Shown piece after piece: positions 34,849 through 42,382 of a DNA stretch of 64,000 nucleotides. The translations under genes and the position numbers were made by a program. Origin of the DNA: Elusimicrobia bacterium UBA5214 (GTDB lineage Bacteria; Elusimicrobiota; UBA5214); the NCBI GenBank assembly GCA_002412545.1, contig DHVG01000002.1, positions 140,700-204,699 on the forward strand, in the 5' to 3' direction. Numbering within the stretch: the first letter of the stretch is position 1; every line of letters starts with the position of its first letter. The notes beneath the pieces are model-generated. The model saw nothing but the letters and a program-made list of their open reading frames with translations, ran no database searches and was not told where the DNA came from.

Positions 34849-35228
34849 TAGTCCTTACCTCTTTGATAGACAGTAGATTTTTCGATTATAGTGAATATCT
34901 CATTTATGTCAACCGGTTTATAAAGGCAGGTATAAGCACCGAGTTCTTTTGCCTTGTTTTCAAAAGTAAAGGCAGGGTCTGAACTGCTGCTGAAGATCAC
35001 TACAACCTGGGTCGGTCGTAATTGTTTGATAATTTTCAGTGCTTCCGGTCCTCGCATTCTCGGCATATGCACATCTAAAAAAATAATATCAAAAGTATCT
35101 TTTTTTACCATTTCTATACCTTCTAACCCATCGTTAGCGGTAAATACTTCAAAACCGTTTGGTTCTAAGAGAAATTTAAACAAATCCCGTATTCCTTGTT
35201 CGTCATCAACAACTAATATTTTTTTCAT
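34848..35228 (-). CDS. Single-domain response regulator
   Basis: The 126-residue receiver has VVDDEQG, acceptor Asp in IIFLDVHMPRMRG (Arg where Asp usually follows Met), IFSSSSD instead of the Thr switch, and CLYKPVD. It overlaps the REC-GAF kinase start by one base, so the pair is translationally coupled. Confidence 0.88.
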   Translation of the reverse strand: MKKILVVDDEQGIRDLFKFLLEPNGFEVFTANDGLEGIEMVKKDTFDIIFLDVHMPRMRGPEALKIIKQLRPTQVVVIFSSSSDPAFTFENKAKELGAYTCLYKPVDINEIFTIIEKSTVYQRGKD

Positions 35229-35285
35229 TTCCGATTTCCGATTTTAGATTTACGATGTCAATCGTCAATCAACAATCATCAATCA
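35229..35285. repeat. Heptamer arrays in the gap between two signalling genes
   Basis: CCGATTT occurs in tandem at 35231-35244 and TCAATCA units (four copies, period 7) at 35258-35285. The gap is 99 bases and otherwise empty. Confidence 0.65.
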
Positions 35286-35327
35286 CTAAATCGGTAGTTT
35301 TCTCGTAAAAGTTGTTCCTTTCTTTGA

Positions 35328-36893
35328 CTACTCCGCTAAGAGTTTACTGATTCTCTTGCCTAATTCTTCAATCTCAAACGGCTTGGAAAGATAATCGTTG
35401 GCGCCAGCAGTGAATATCTTTTCCCGATTTTCCGGTGAATCATAACCGGTAATGGCTAAAATTTTTATTCCTTTAGTTTTTTCGTTACTGCGGATATTCC
35501 GGCAGACTTGAAAACCGTCAATTCCCGGAAGCAATAGGTCAAGAATCATTAGGTCTGGGTTAAACTCAAGAACTGCCTGCCCAGCACGGAAGCCATCAGT
35601 AGCCGAGGTAAACTGGTATTTTTCCGGGAATTTTTTCAAAAAAGCAATTGCCAGGTTAATAATTGCCCGGTCATCATCCACAACGAGTACTTTTTTCTTT
35701 TCCTTTTCAGTGAATTCTTCAATAATAGGGAGTTTAATGGTGAAAGTTGTTCCTTTACCTTTTTCACTCTCAAAATCAATTGTTCCATTATGTTTCTGCA
35801 TTATTTCATAACATAAACTTAGACCTAAACCAGTTCCTTTACCCGGTTCTTTGGTTGTGAAAAATGGTTCAAAAATTTTATGTTTGACTTCTTCCGGGAT
35901 ACCTGCCCCGGTATCTTCTACACGAATTTCCACGAATTTCCCCTCACCTTCCACCTTTGCTAAAGCTACGGTGGACAGGTTTTCCTCTCCCTCAAGGGGA
36001 GAGGGGATGGTGAGGGTGGTGGTTATGGTTATTGTTCCACCATCGGGCATTACATCAAGAGCATTGTTCGCCAAATTCATAATTACCTGTTGGATTTGGT
36101 TACGGTTGGCAAAAATCATTGGTAAATCAGGGGCATATTTTTTGGTTATTACAACATTGCGCATTTTTGCTTGATGTTCAACCAGTAACAAGGTTTCTTC
36201 AACTGCTTGGTTTATTTCCATTGATGTTTTCCCGGTTCCGCTTGAACGCGAGAAAACCAAAAGATTTTGCACTAAGGTCTTACAGCGCAGCGCTTCTCTT
36301 TCAATTGAGGACAAAGGCAGATAAAGAGGATTATTCTGGTCAATTCGTTTCATTACACTCTGGGCAAAACCTAAGATTACACCCATCGGATTATTTATTT
36401 CGTGAGCGATACCACCAGCTAATTGACCGATTGCCGCCATCTTGTCCGATTGAATAAGTTTAGCTTGCGTTTCTTTCAACTGTTTATTTGCTTCCTCAAC
36501 ATCTTCTAAGATATTGAGTATTGCTTTTCGGTCGTTGCTTAATTCAGCGATTTCTTTTTCTCTTTCTTCAATCATTGTCCAGATTAGTTTTGCCGAGGCA
36601 CCTTTTAAAAGTTCTACACCGGGAGGTAACATTTTACTTAACGATTTTTCAACTTCGGGGTTACCGGTTACCTCAATAACTGTATTGAGACCACTAATTT
36701 TTAAGAAGGGGGAGAAATCTTTCCCGGTCGGTAGTCCCAATTCTTTTGCTAATTTGATTCCCGGTGCGTCATCATTAGTGTCCACAATGCCGCAAATATT
36801 TAACCACGGTTCTTTATGAAATAACTCAATTAATGCCTTTCCACCTTTCCCGGCGCCGATAATTAAAACATTTATTTTTTTGTCCATTTGCAT
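35328..36893 (-). CDS. Rossmann-domain hybrid histidine kinase (NAD-binding-like, HisKA, HATPase, REC)
   Basis: The 521-residue protein starts with a dinucleotide-binding-like domain (residues about 5-120): VLIIGAGKGGKALIELF is a GXGXXG loop and CGIVDTNDDAPGIKLAKELG, TVIEVTGNPEV follow the homoserine-dehydrogenase-like fold. Then come a coiled coil, H-box GQLAGGIAHEINNPMGVILGF, HATPase motifs NLANNALDVMPDGG, DTGAGIPEEVKHKIFEPFFTTK, and a C-terminal receiver. It might sense NAD(P) or a metabolite. An in-frame palindromic repeat (35941-36016) adds about 25 residues, PSPLEGEENLSTVALAKVEGEG, to an ATPase loop. AGGTGA before ATG 36893 sets the start. Confidence 0.88.
   Translation of the reverse strand: MQMDKKINVLIIGAGKGGKALIELFHKEPWLNICGIVDTNDDAPGIKLAKELGLPTGKDFSPFLKISGLNTVIEVTGNPEVEKSLSKMLPPGVELLKGASAKLIWTMIEEREKEIAELSNDRKAILNILEDVEEANKQLKETQAKLIQSDKMAAIGQLAGGIAHEINNPMGVILGFAQSVMKRIDQNNPLYLPLSSIEREALRCKTLVQNLLVFSRSSGTGKTSMEINQAVEETLLLVEHQAKMRNVVITKKYAPDLPMIFANRNQIQQVIMNLANNALDVMPDGGTITITTTLTIPSPLEGEENLSTVALAKVEGEGKFVEIRVEDTGAGIPEEVKHKIFEPFFTTKEPGKGTGLGLSLCYEIMQKHNGTIDFESEKGKGTTFTIKLPIIEEFTEKEKKKVLVVDDDRAIINLAIAFLKKFPEKYQFTSATDGFRAGQAVLEFNPDLMILDLLLPGIDGFQVCRNIRSNEKTKGIKILAITGYDSPENREKIFTAGANDYLSKPFEIEELGKRISKLLAE
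35941..36016. repeat. In-frame palindromic element inside the Rossmann kinase gene
   Basis: CCCTCACC at 35941-35948 pairs with GGTGAGGG at 36009-36016. The inner palindrome at 35984-36004 is identical over 21 bases, in reverse orientation, to 44339-44359 in the pyrE-pyrF gap. A related element lies in the purN-like gene. Confidence 0.8.
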
Positions 36894-36903
36894 TATTCTC
36901 ACC

Positions 36904-37929
36904 TCAGCTTCCTATTCTTGCTTTAAGTTGAGCAATTTCATTTTTCAGTTCAACCATTTTCAGTTCCCGTCCAACGACCGTCTTTTTCCAGCGCTGTAAT
37001 TCATCAAATTCTTTTTTCAATTCATCTCTTGATGCTTCTAATTCCTTTGTCCGTTCTTTGACTCTTTGTTCTAAGAAAAGATTAGCCGCTTTTAATTCTT
37101 CGGTAGTTATCTGCAGTTTTTCTGCCATTGAATTGAAAGAATTAGCAAGTTTACCGATTTCGTCTTTTGATTTTATTTTGGCTCTTACTGCGAGATTACC
37201 CCCGGCGATTATTTCGGTAACCACGGCTAACTGGTCAAGAGGACGAGTTATTCCTGAAGAGAGAAGGAAAGAAATAACCGCACTAATAACTATAAATAAG
37301 AAAATAAAACCTATACTGGAAATAAAAATCTTGTTTCTTTCTATTCCAATCCCTTTAAGGGAGAAACCAATTTTTACTAATCCAAGAGCATTTATTTTGC
37401 CTTCTCCTTGCTCCGATTCTAATGCTTTTTCTACGACCGTCCCCGCAGAAGGGATAATTAAACTACAGACCTCAAGGAATTTACCTTCTTTTTTACTCCG
37501 CTGATGATAATGAATACTTGGTTTTGCTGTAGAAATGGTCTCTCGGTCAAGTTCATCTTGATATACTTTCCCAATTTCTTGAGGGTTACTATGGGCTAAG
37601 ACATTACCGGTGTTGTCCATAATTGATATATAAGCCACATTAGGGTCAAGAGCAAAAGATTGGACTAAAGAATTGAGTCGGTCCGCATTTCCCAGATATA
37701 AATCTACCGCACTTGATGAACTTAATATCTCAATTAAATGCATTCCATGCTCGTGCATATTTTTTATTAAAACATTTCTTATTTGAAGAAGAAAAAAAAT
37801 GCTTAAAGTAAGTCCAATCATTCCGGTTAGAAATGATGAAAAAAGGAATAATTTTGTCTTTAGACTGTTTAGAAGATGATAACCCTTTTTTTCTGAAGAT
37901 TGCTGACTAATTTGTTCTTCTTTATTCAT
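36904..37929 (-). CDS. Membrane sensor with HAMP domain, no kinase
   Basis: The 341-residue protein has a transmembrane helix near residues 28-50, an extracytoplasmic sensor domain (ALDPNVAYISIMDNTGNVLAHSNPQEIGKVY is CACHE/PAS-like), a second helix near 202-224, a HAMP domain (about 225-280) and a long C-terminal coiled coil (LFLEQRVKERTKELEASRDELKKEFDELQRW). There is no kinase, cyclase or methyl-accepting part. It ends 10 bases before the Rossmann kinase starts, and may be its membrane input partner. Confidence 0.85.
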   Translation of the reverse strand: MNKEEQISQQSSEKKGYHLLNSLKTKLFLFSSFLTGMIGLTLSIFFLLQIRNVLIKNMHEHGMHLIEILSSSSAVDLYLGNADRLNSLVQSFALDPNVAYISIMDNTGNVLAHSNPQEIGKVYQDELDRETISTAKPSIHYHQRSKKEGKFLEVCSLIIPSAGTVVEKALESEQGEGKINALGLVKIGFSLKGIGIERNKIFISSIGFIFLFIVISAVISFLLSSGITRPLDQLAVVTEIIAGGNLAVRAKIKSKDEIGKLANSFNSMAEKLQITTEELKAANLFLEQRVKERTKELEASRDELKKEFDELQRWKKTVVGRELKMVELKNEIAQLKARIGS

Positions 37930-37932
37930 CTT

Positions 37933-38505
37933 TTATTCCTCCAGTAATTTGGCGATTCTCTCGCTTAATTCTTCGGTACCAAACGGTTTAGGAAGATAAT
38001 CGTCAGCACCGGCAGCAAATATCTTTTCCCGATTTTCCGGCGAATCATAGCCGGTGATTGCTAAAATTTTCATTTCTTTTGTCTTTTCATTACTGCGGAT
38101 ATTCCGACAGACCTGGAAACCATCAATTCCGGGAAGCATTAAATCAAGAATGATTAAATCCGGTTCAAATTCAGAAAGTTTTTGCCCGGCTTGGAAACCA
38201 TCCATAGCCGAAGCAAACTGATATTTTTCCGGTAATTTTTTCAAAAAACGAGTGATAAGATTAATAATCGCTTGGTCGTCATCAACAACTAAAATTTTTT
38301 TTCTACCATCCTCAAGTAATTCTTTGGGAATAGGCATAGCGTATTTTTTCAAGAATTCAAGTAAGTCATCTTTTCTTACCCGGCGATGTCCTCCGGGTGT
38401 GTAGAAAGCTTTGAGTTCACCGGCATCAATCCAATCAGCTACGGTGGTAGGAGAAGCACCACAAATTTCACTGATATCAAAAGTGCTGTATGTTTTTTCC
38501 GCCAT
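37933..38505 (-). CDS. MerR/excisionase-type HTH with receiver domain
   Basis: The 190-residue regulator has an N-terminal HTH_17-like DNA-binding domain (residues about 5-55: YSTFDISEICGASPTTVADWIDAGELKAFYTPGGHRRVRKDDLLEFLKK, cut here for description) and a C-terminal receiver (VVDDDQAII, LIILDLMLPGIDGF, AITGYDS, PKPF). DNA-binding first and receiver last is the reverse of the common order. The receiver is more than three-quarters identical by eye to that of the kinase at 35328. It is the first gene of the signalling operon and lies right behind a strong promoter with phased TACCGCTT repeats, so autoregulation is likely. Confidence 0.88.
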   Translation of the reverse strand: MAEKTYSTFDISEICGASPTTVADWIDAGELKAFYTPGGHRRVRKDDLLEFLKKYAMPIPKELLEDGRKKILVVDDDQAIINLITRFLKKLPEKYQFASAMDGFQAGQKLSEFEPDLIILDLMLPGIDGFQVCRNIRSNEKTKEMKILAITGYDSPENREKIFAAGADDYLPKPFGTEELSERIAKLLEE

Positions 38506-38510
38506 TTATT

Positions 38511-38565
38511 TACCGCTTTTGCTGTTTTTACCGCTTAATCAGATTATACCGCTTTTACTGTTTTT
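38511..38565. promoter_or_regulatory. Three TACCGCTT repeats at exact 18-bp spacing: candidate operator
   Basis: TACCGCTT begins at 38511, 38529 and 38547. The first and third copies extend to 19 matching bases with one mismatch. The third covers the promoter spacer and -10, the others the transcribed start. The regulator encoded immediately downstream has a MerR-type HTH, so these are its best candidate sites. Confidence 0.55.
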
Positions 38566-38570
38566 GTCAA
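38543..38570 (-). promoter_or_regulatory. Promoter of the signalling-pilB operon
   Basis: On the minus strand a perfect TTGACA (38565-38570) and perfect TATAAT (38543-38548) have a 16-base spacer. Transcription would start about 30 bases before the HTH-receiver gene. No other promoter of this quality precedes the run down to pilB. Confidence 0.8.
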
Positions 38571-38624
38571 GGGTTTTTTGGAAAGATTTTTTTGCTGCAG
38601 AGGAACCCTAAAGTGTGGGTAAGT

Positions 38625-39461
38625 TTAGATGGTTAACCGGGTAGGTTTTTTCTGGTTAAGTTTTATTTTTCCGTTAGCAAGATTTTTTATGGTAGAAATG
38701 ATTAAAGGGAACTCTCTTTTTAAACCTTCAGCACGGATTTTTTTGAAAAGTGGCTCATTTTCACCTTCCTCTTCAATAATCCGCTCTAAAGTTTTAGGAG
38801 TAAACATCTTCACAATTTCTTTCCCCTTCCTTTTATCCTTCCCCACTTGTGGGGGAGGGAGAGGATGGGGGGGTGTTTTCAGTTTCGCCTCCAACTGTCT
38901 CCGCAAACGGTCAAATTCTTTACCCACAATTGGATAGGTGCAATAACTGATTGGAGGACCAGCGTCAAGTTCGGGAGTGACTAAATGCATCATTACCCCC
39001 GATTCTTTTTCTTTATTTCTAATCAGTTGCCAGATTACTTCCTGCCAGGTGCCTTTCGGTCCACCCGGTTTTGCTGGGTGTAAGTTTATCATTTTATACC
39101 TTCGGCAAATTTCAGCATTGACAATTAACATATATCCAGCAAGAACAATCAGGTCAACTGGATATTTTTCAATGAGTTTGATTACTTGATGATGATATTC
39201 GGTACGCCATTTTCCCAGGTTTTCTTTCCGTAAATCCGGTTTAAATTTTAATGCAGAAAAAGTTACCAAAGGAAATTCGTATTTCTTTACTAAAGCAAAA
39301 AATTTATCGCTTTCCGGATTTTCACCTTCTTCACGGTTAGAAAAAACGAAACTAATTTCCGTATTTAGTATTTCGTTTTTTGTAATTTGTTTAACCACCG
39401 TATTTAATAAATCCCTTGCTGCTTTATCTCTTCCGGTTGAAAACCAACCAATTTTATACAT
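38625..39461 (-). CDS. PurN-like formyltransferase
   Basis: The 278-residue protein has the formyl-transferase fold: FSTGRDKAARDLL at the start, VLAGYMLIVN, the active-site His in MINLHPAKPGGPKGTW and the Asp in VTPELDAGPPI. It is longer than E. coli PurN (212), with an extra C-terminal region, and lacks the exact PurN N-terminus, so it is PurN-like rather than certain. A repeat at 38835-38866 encodes PPHPLPPPQVGKDKRKGKE in a linker. Nearby purM and purD support a role in purine synthesis. Confidence 0.75.
   Translation of the reverse strand: MYKIGWFSTGRDKAARDLLNTVVKQITKNEILNTEISFVFSNREEGENPESDKFFALVKKYEFPLVTFSALKFKPDLRKENLGKWRTEYHHQVIKLIEKYPVDLIVLAGYMLIVNAEICRRYKMINLHPAKPGGPKGTWQEVIWQLIRNKEKESGVMMHLVTPELDAGPPISYCTYPIVGKEFDRLRRQLEAKLKTPPHPLPPPQVGKDKRKGKEIVKMFTPKTLERIIEEEGENEPLFKKIRAEGLKREFPLIISTIKNLANGKIKLNQKKPTRLTI
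38835..38866. repeat. In-frame palindromic element inside the purN-like gene
   Basis: CCCCAC/GTGGGG at 38841-38854 inside ATCCTT/GAGGAT arms. C-rich/G-rich layout and encoded peptide (PHPLPPPQVG) put it in the same broad family as 35941-36016 and 44324-44372. Confidence 0.65.
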
Positions 39462-39551
39462 ATCTAATCCTTACTGTCTCGGTACAACTCTCAAAAATTC
39501 AGTCAACGCTTTTGCACTTTGCTTTTGTTCACTACGTTTCAGAAAAAAGGT

Positions 39552-39635
39552 GGTTAGGTGGCTAAGTGGTCAGGTAGTTAGTTTAAACCTAATAACTTCC
39601 TTACTTCACTTACTCACTTAACCACTTAACCACTT
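39552..39635. repeat. Inverted octamer array at the 3' end of the pfkB gene
   Basis: Left part: GGTTAGGT, GGCTAAGT, GGTCAGGT, period 8. Right part: CACTTAAC-type units, period 8, the inverted sense. The right part encodes the kinase's last residues and stop (KVVKWLSE). The whole can fold as a hairpin in the 148-base gap. Confidence 0.75.
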
Positions 39636-40578
39636 TTTGTAGCGCTTCTCTCGTTGGATACCTATTCCTACCGTAACCAGTAATACTTACTTCAGCTAAT
39701 TTTGTTCCTAATTGACCACATTTCTTGAGCGCTAAATTCAAGAGTAACCCGGCTAAGAAACCGGCAGCGTAAACATCACCGGCACCGGTTGGGTCAGCAA
39801 CTTTAACTTTTTTGTCCGTAGGGATTTCATACTCCTCATTTTTATTTAAGATATATGACCCTTTAGCCCCGAGCGTGCAAACAACTATTTTCGCCCCATG
39901 GTTTAAGAGAATTTTTGCTCCTTGTTTATAGTTTTCTCCAGTTAATAATCTCACTTCTTCTTCACTGGGGAAAATTATATAACTCTTTTCAATTATTGGT
40001 AAAAGTGCTTTTAAACCTTTTTGGGCATAACATCTTCCCGGGTCAAAACTTAGGCGGCAAGTGCCGCCAGACATTTTCTTAACTAATCTTTTTTGTGCCT
40101 GGAAAGGTAAATCACCAGTAAAAGAAGTTAAATGCAGAAATTTTGTTTTCCGTGCATAAGTAAGGTCAATTTCTTCGTAAGTCAAGGTATTATTACTGTT
40201 CGGCAAAATATGAATAATTCGTTCTTTACCATCTACCAGGACAAGACAAATACCGCTTTTTTTACCGAAACAAATTCTACTTGTATCTACAGGTGAAAGG
40301 TTTTTAATGAGGAATTTTCCTTCCTCATTTTTGCCCACTTTACCCAGATAGCCGGTCTTAAATCCCATTCTTGCTAAAGCATAGACCGTATTTGCTGCTG
40401 AACCACCACCACTTTTTAGTTTCAATTCTGCTTTTTCACGCAAGAGTTTTTTTAGTTCCTCAAACCTATCTCCGCTAATTGCAGTTTCACTAATTTTAAG
40501 TTCCTTGAGTAAATTTTCGTCTTTAACTTTGTAGATTAAATCTAAATTTATTGCCCCAAAACCAATTACATCTTTCAT
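39610..40578 (-). CDS. PfkB-family carbohydrate/nucleoside kinase
   Basis: The 322-residue kinase has the substrate-binding KSGGGSAANTVYALARMGFKTGYLGKVG and the catalytic ATP-site DPTGAGDVYAAGFLAGLLL with the general-base Asp. NTV and the overall layout are nearest adenosine/ribokinase-like members, but the sugar cannot be decided. C-terminus KVVKWLSE plus stop come from an octamer array. It lies between the purN-like gene and purM, so a nucleoside substrate is plausible. Confidence 0.88.
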   Translation of the reverse strand: MKDVIGFGAINLDLIYKVKDENLLKELKISETAISGDRFEELKKLLREKAELKLKSGGGSAANTVYALARMGFKTGYLGKVGKNEEGKFLIKNLSPVDTSRICFGKKSGICLVLVDGKERIIHILPNSNNTLTYEEIDLTYARKTKFLHLTSFTGDLPFQAQKRLVKKMSGGTCRLSFDPGRCYAQKGLKALLPIIEKSYIIFPSEEEVRLLTGENYKQGAKILLNHGAKIVVCTLGAKGSYILNKNEEYEIPTDKKVKVADPTGAGDVYAAGFLAGLLLNLALKKCGQLGTKLAEVSITGYGRNRYPTREALQKVVKWLSE

Positions 40579-40635
40579 TTTTATAAATTGATTACAAAGA
40601 TTCTAAGGTTAGTACTGATAATTCGTATCGCTATC

Positions 40636-41277
40636 TCAATGCAAAATGTTTTGTTTTATAAAATACAACTTTGATAATAAAGGATAGAAAATAAACCGCC
40701 CGATACCAAGCATTGAATAGACAAACAATATCCCACATCTCAACATTTGATATTCTATTACTACTGGTTCTCTTGCTCGGAAATACCTTTCCCATAAGAC
40801 ACCTAAACCAAAAATTGCTACTGCTGTTCCAAGCCAAAGTAACGAAATCGTTATGGCAAGGTTAAGGAATCCCCATAATTCATTATAACGCAGATTCAAA
40901 AGGTTGAGATTATTATTCTTCAATGTATCAAGATTATAATTCTTGTCCAAACGGAAAGAAAGCAAAATAATCAGCCAAAAAAGTGATTCAAATCCAAGTT
41001 TTATAAGACTTCTACTAAATATTTGAGAAATTAGTAACGAAATTATTGCTACGGTCAAGAAAAACGGCAACTTGTCAAATATTGCGCGTCTACCAATCTT
41101 CAAAATCAAAAAGACCACAACTCCAATAGTTAAAGAGAAAATAAATGTATAACGCAAAGGGAGTGCGAATTGAGGAAAAGCAATCACCGTTGCCCATTTT
41201 ACTTGGTAGAATGCTAAAGTATGAAAAAGTTGTGACAAGGAAAAACCAACTGCCAGATAGAGAGAATACTTTGTCAC
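40636..41277 (-). CDS. Multi-pass membrane protein of unknown function
   Basis: The 213-residue protein has about six hydrophobic segments (LYLAVGFSLSQLFHTLAFYQ, FIFSLTIGVVVFLILKI, FFLTVAIISLLISQIF, SLFWLIILLSF, LNLAITISLLWLGTAVAIFGLGVLW, LFVYSMLGIGRFIFYPLL in outline). I do not recognise a family. It sits between purM and the PfkB gene with 26-57-base gaps. It has no repeat arrays. Confidence 0.6.
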   Translation of the reverse strand: MTKYSLYLAVGFSLSQLFHTLAFYQVKWATVIAFPQFALPLRYTFIFSLTIGVVVFLILKIGRRAIFDKLPFFLTVAIISLLISQIFSRSLIKLGFESLFWLIILLSFRLDKNYNLDTLKNNNLNLLNLRYNELWGFLNLAITISLLWLGTAVAIFGLGVLWERYFRAREPVVIEYQMLRCGILFVYSMLGIGRFIFYPLLSKLYFIKQNILH

Positions 41278-41303
41278 ATTTTTAGATTAAGATTGATTCC
41301 ATT

Positions 41304-42278
41304 TTAAATAAGTTTTACTTCTTGTTTACCGGAAACGATTTTACCAATAATAACCGAGTTTTTCAGTAACTTATGAACTCGTGAACTTATCAACCCTGAA
41401 CCAAAACGGTTCAGGGTAAACTTATCAACTATTATCACCATGCCAACTCCCATATTAAATATACGGAACATTTCTTTTTCCGGAATTTTACCTTTATCCT
41501 GAATGATGCGGAAAATTTCCGGTACTTGCCAACTTTTTTTATCAATTACCGCTTGACAATTCTTGGGTAAAATACGAGGTATATTGTCGTAGAATCCACC
41601 ACCGGTGATGTTGACGATTCCGCTGATGGCTGATGGCTGACGGCGGATGGCGGATAATATCTCTTTGACATAAATCTTGGTAGGGGTGAGGAGTTCTTCA
41701 CCGTATTTAATTAGTTCTTTTTTGGAGAAAATTTTGCGCACTAAGGAGAAACCGTTTGAATGTAAGCCACTTGAAGGTAGACCGATAATTAAATCACCGG
41801 GTTTAATTTTTCTACCATCAATAACTTTATTTTTTTCTACCAAACCGACGGTAAAACCAGCTAAATCGTATTCACCTTCATGATAAAATCCGGGCATTTC
41901 AGCAGTTTCACCACCAAGAAGGATACAATCTGCCTGACAGCATCCTTCGTTTATACCTTTGATAATTTGTTCGGCAACTTTTAAATCCAATTTACTACAA
42001 GCGAAATAATCAAGAAAAAATAAAGGTTTTGCTCCACAACAGATTACATCGTTGACATTCATTGCTACTAAATCAACCCCGACGGTATTGTGTTTATTTA
42101 AGAGAAAAGCGAGTTTAAGTTTTGTGCCGACACCGTCACTGGAAGCAGAAAGATAATGTTTCTTATCTAATGGATATAAACCGCTAAATCCGCCGATTAC
42201 CGGAGCAATTTTTTTAATCCTTTTTACGAAAAGGTTACCTTTGTCAATGTCTACACCCGCTTGTTTGTAAGTTACCAT
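41304..42278 (-). CDS. purM: Phosphoribosylformylglycinamidine cyclo-ligase (AIR synthetase)
   Basis: The 324-residue enzyme makes AIR in purine synthesis. SASSDGVGTKLKLAF, DLVAMNVNDVICCGAKPLFFLDYFA, LLGGETAEMPGFY, GLPSSGLHSNGFSLVR and NITGGGFYDNIPRILP are all diagnostic. Two repeat elements are built in: heptamers at 41621-41656 (SAIRRQPSAISGIV) just before NITGGGF, and a 23-bp palindrome at 41394-41416 (LNRFGSGL) near the C-terminus. Both fall in expected loops. Confidence 0.95.
   Translation of the reverse strand: MVTYKQAGVDIDKGNLFVKRIKKIAPVIGGFSGLYPLDKKHYLSASSDGVGTKLKLAFLLNKHNTVGVDLVAMNVNDVICCGAKPLFFLDYFACSKLDLKVAEQIIKGINEGCCQADCILLGGETAEMPGFYHEGEYDLAGFTVGLVEKNKVIDGRKIKPGDLIIGLPSSGLHSNGFSLVRKIFSKKELIKYGEELLTPTKIYVKEILSAIRRQPSAISGIVNITGGGFYDNIPRILPKNCQAVIDKKSWQVPEIFRIIQDKGKIPEKEMFRIFNMGVGMVIIVDKFTLNRFGSGLISSRVHKLLKNSVIIGKIVSGKQEVKLI
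41394..41416. repeat. 23-bp palindrome inside purM
   Basis: CCCTGAACC, five-base loop, GGTTCAGGG; both arms identical to those in mfd. The encoded peptide NRFGSG matches NRNGSG of Mfd, so the same frame is used. CTTATCAAC words flank it on both sides. Confidence 0.8.
41621..41656. repeat. Heptamer array inside purM
   Basis: Five units of TCAGCCA/TCCGCCA on the coding strand, in frame, giving AIRRQPSAISG. It is the same heptamer as in yggS and pyrC. Confidence 0.8.
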
Positions 42279-42291
42279 TATTAAGCTCCTT

Positions 42292-42382
42292 TTGGCTATT
42301 GGCCTTTAGCCATTAGCTTTCAGCCAGATGCCCGGGCTAAGAGCCGATGGCTAACGGCTATTCGTTAAAGGCTAATAGCCTC
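42292..42382. repeat. Inverted heptamer array in the larA-purM gap
   Basis: Units TGGCTAT, TGGCCTT, TAGCCAT, TAGCTTT on the left and GCTAACG, GCTATTC, GCTAATA on the right, period 7 throughout, with the two sides complementary. It fills the whole gap upstream of purM and ends at the larA stop. Confidence 0.75.
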
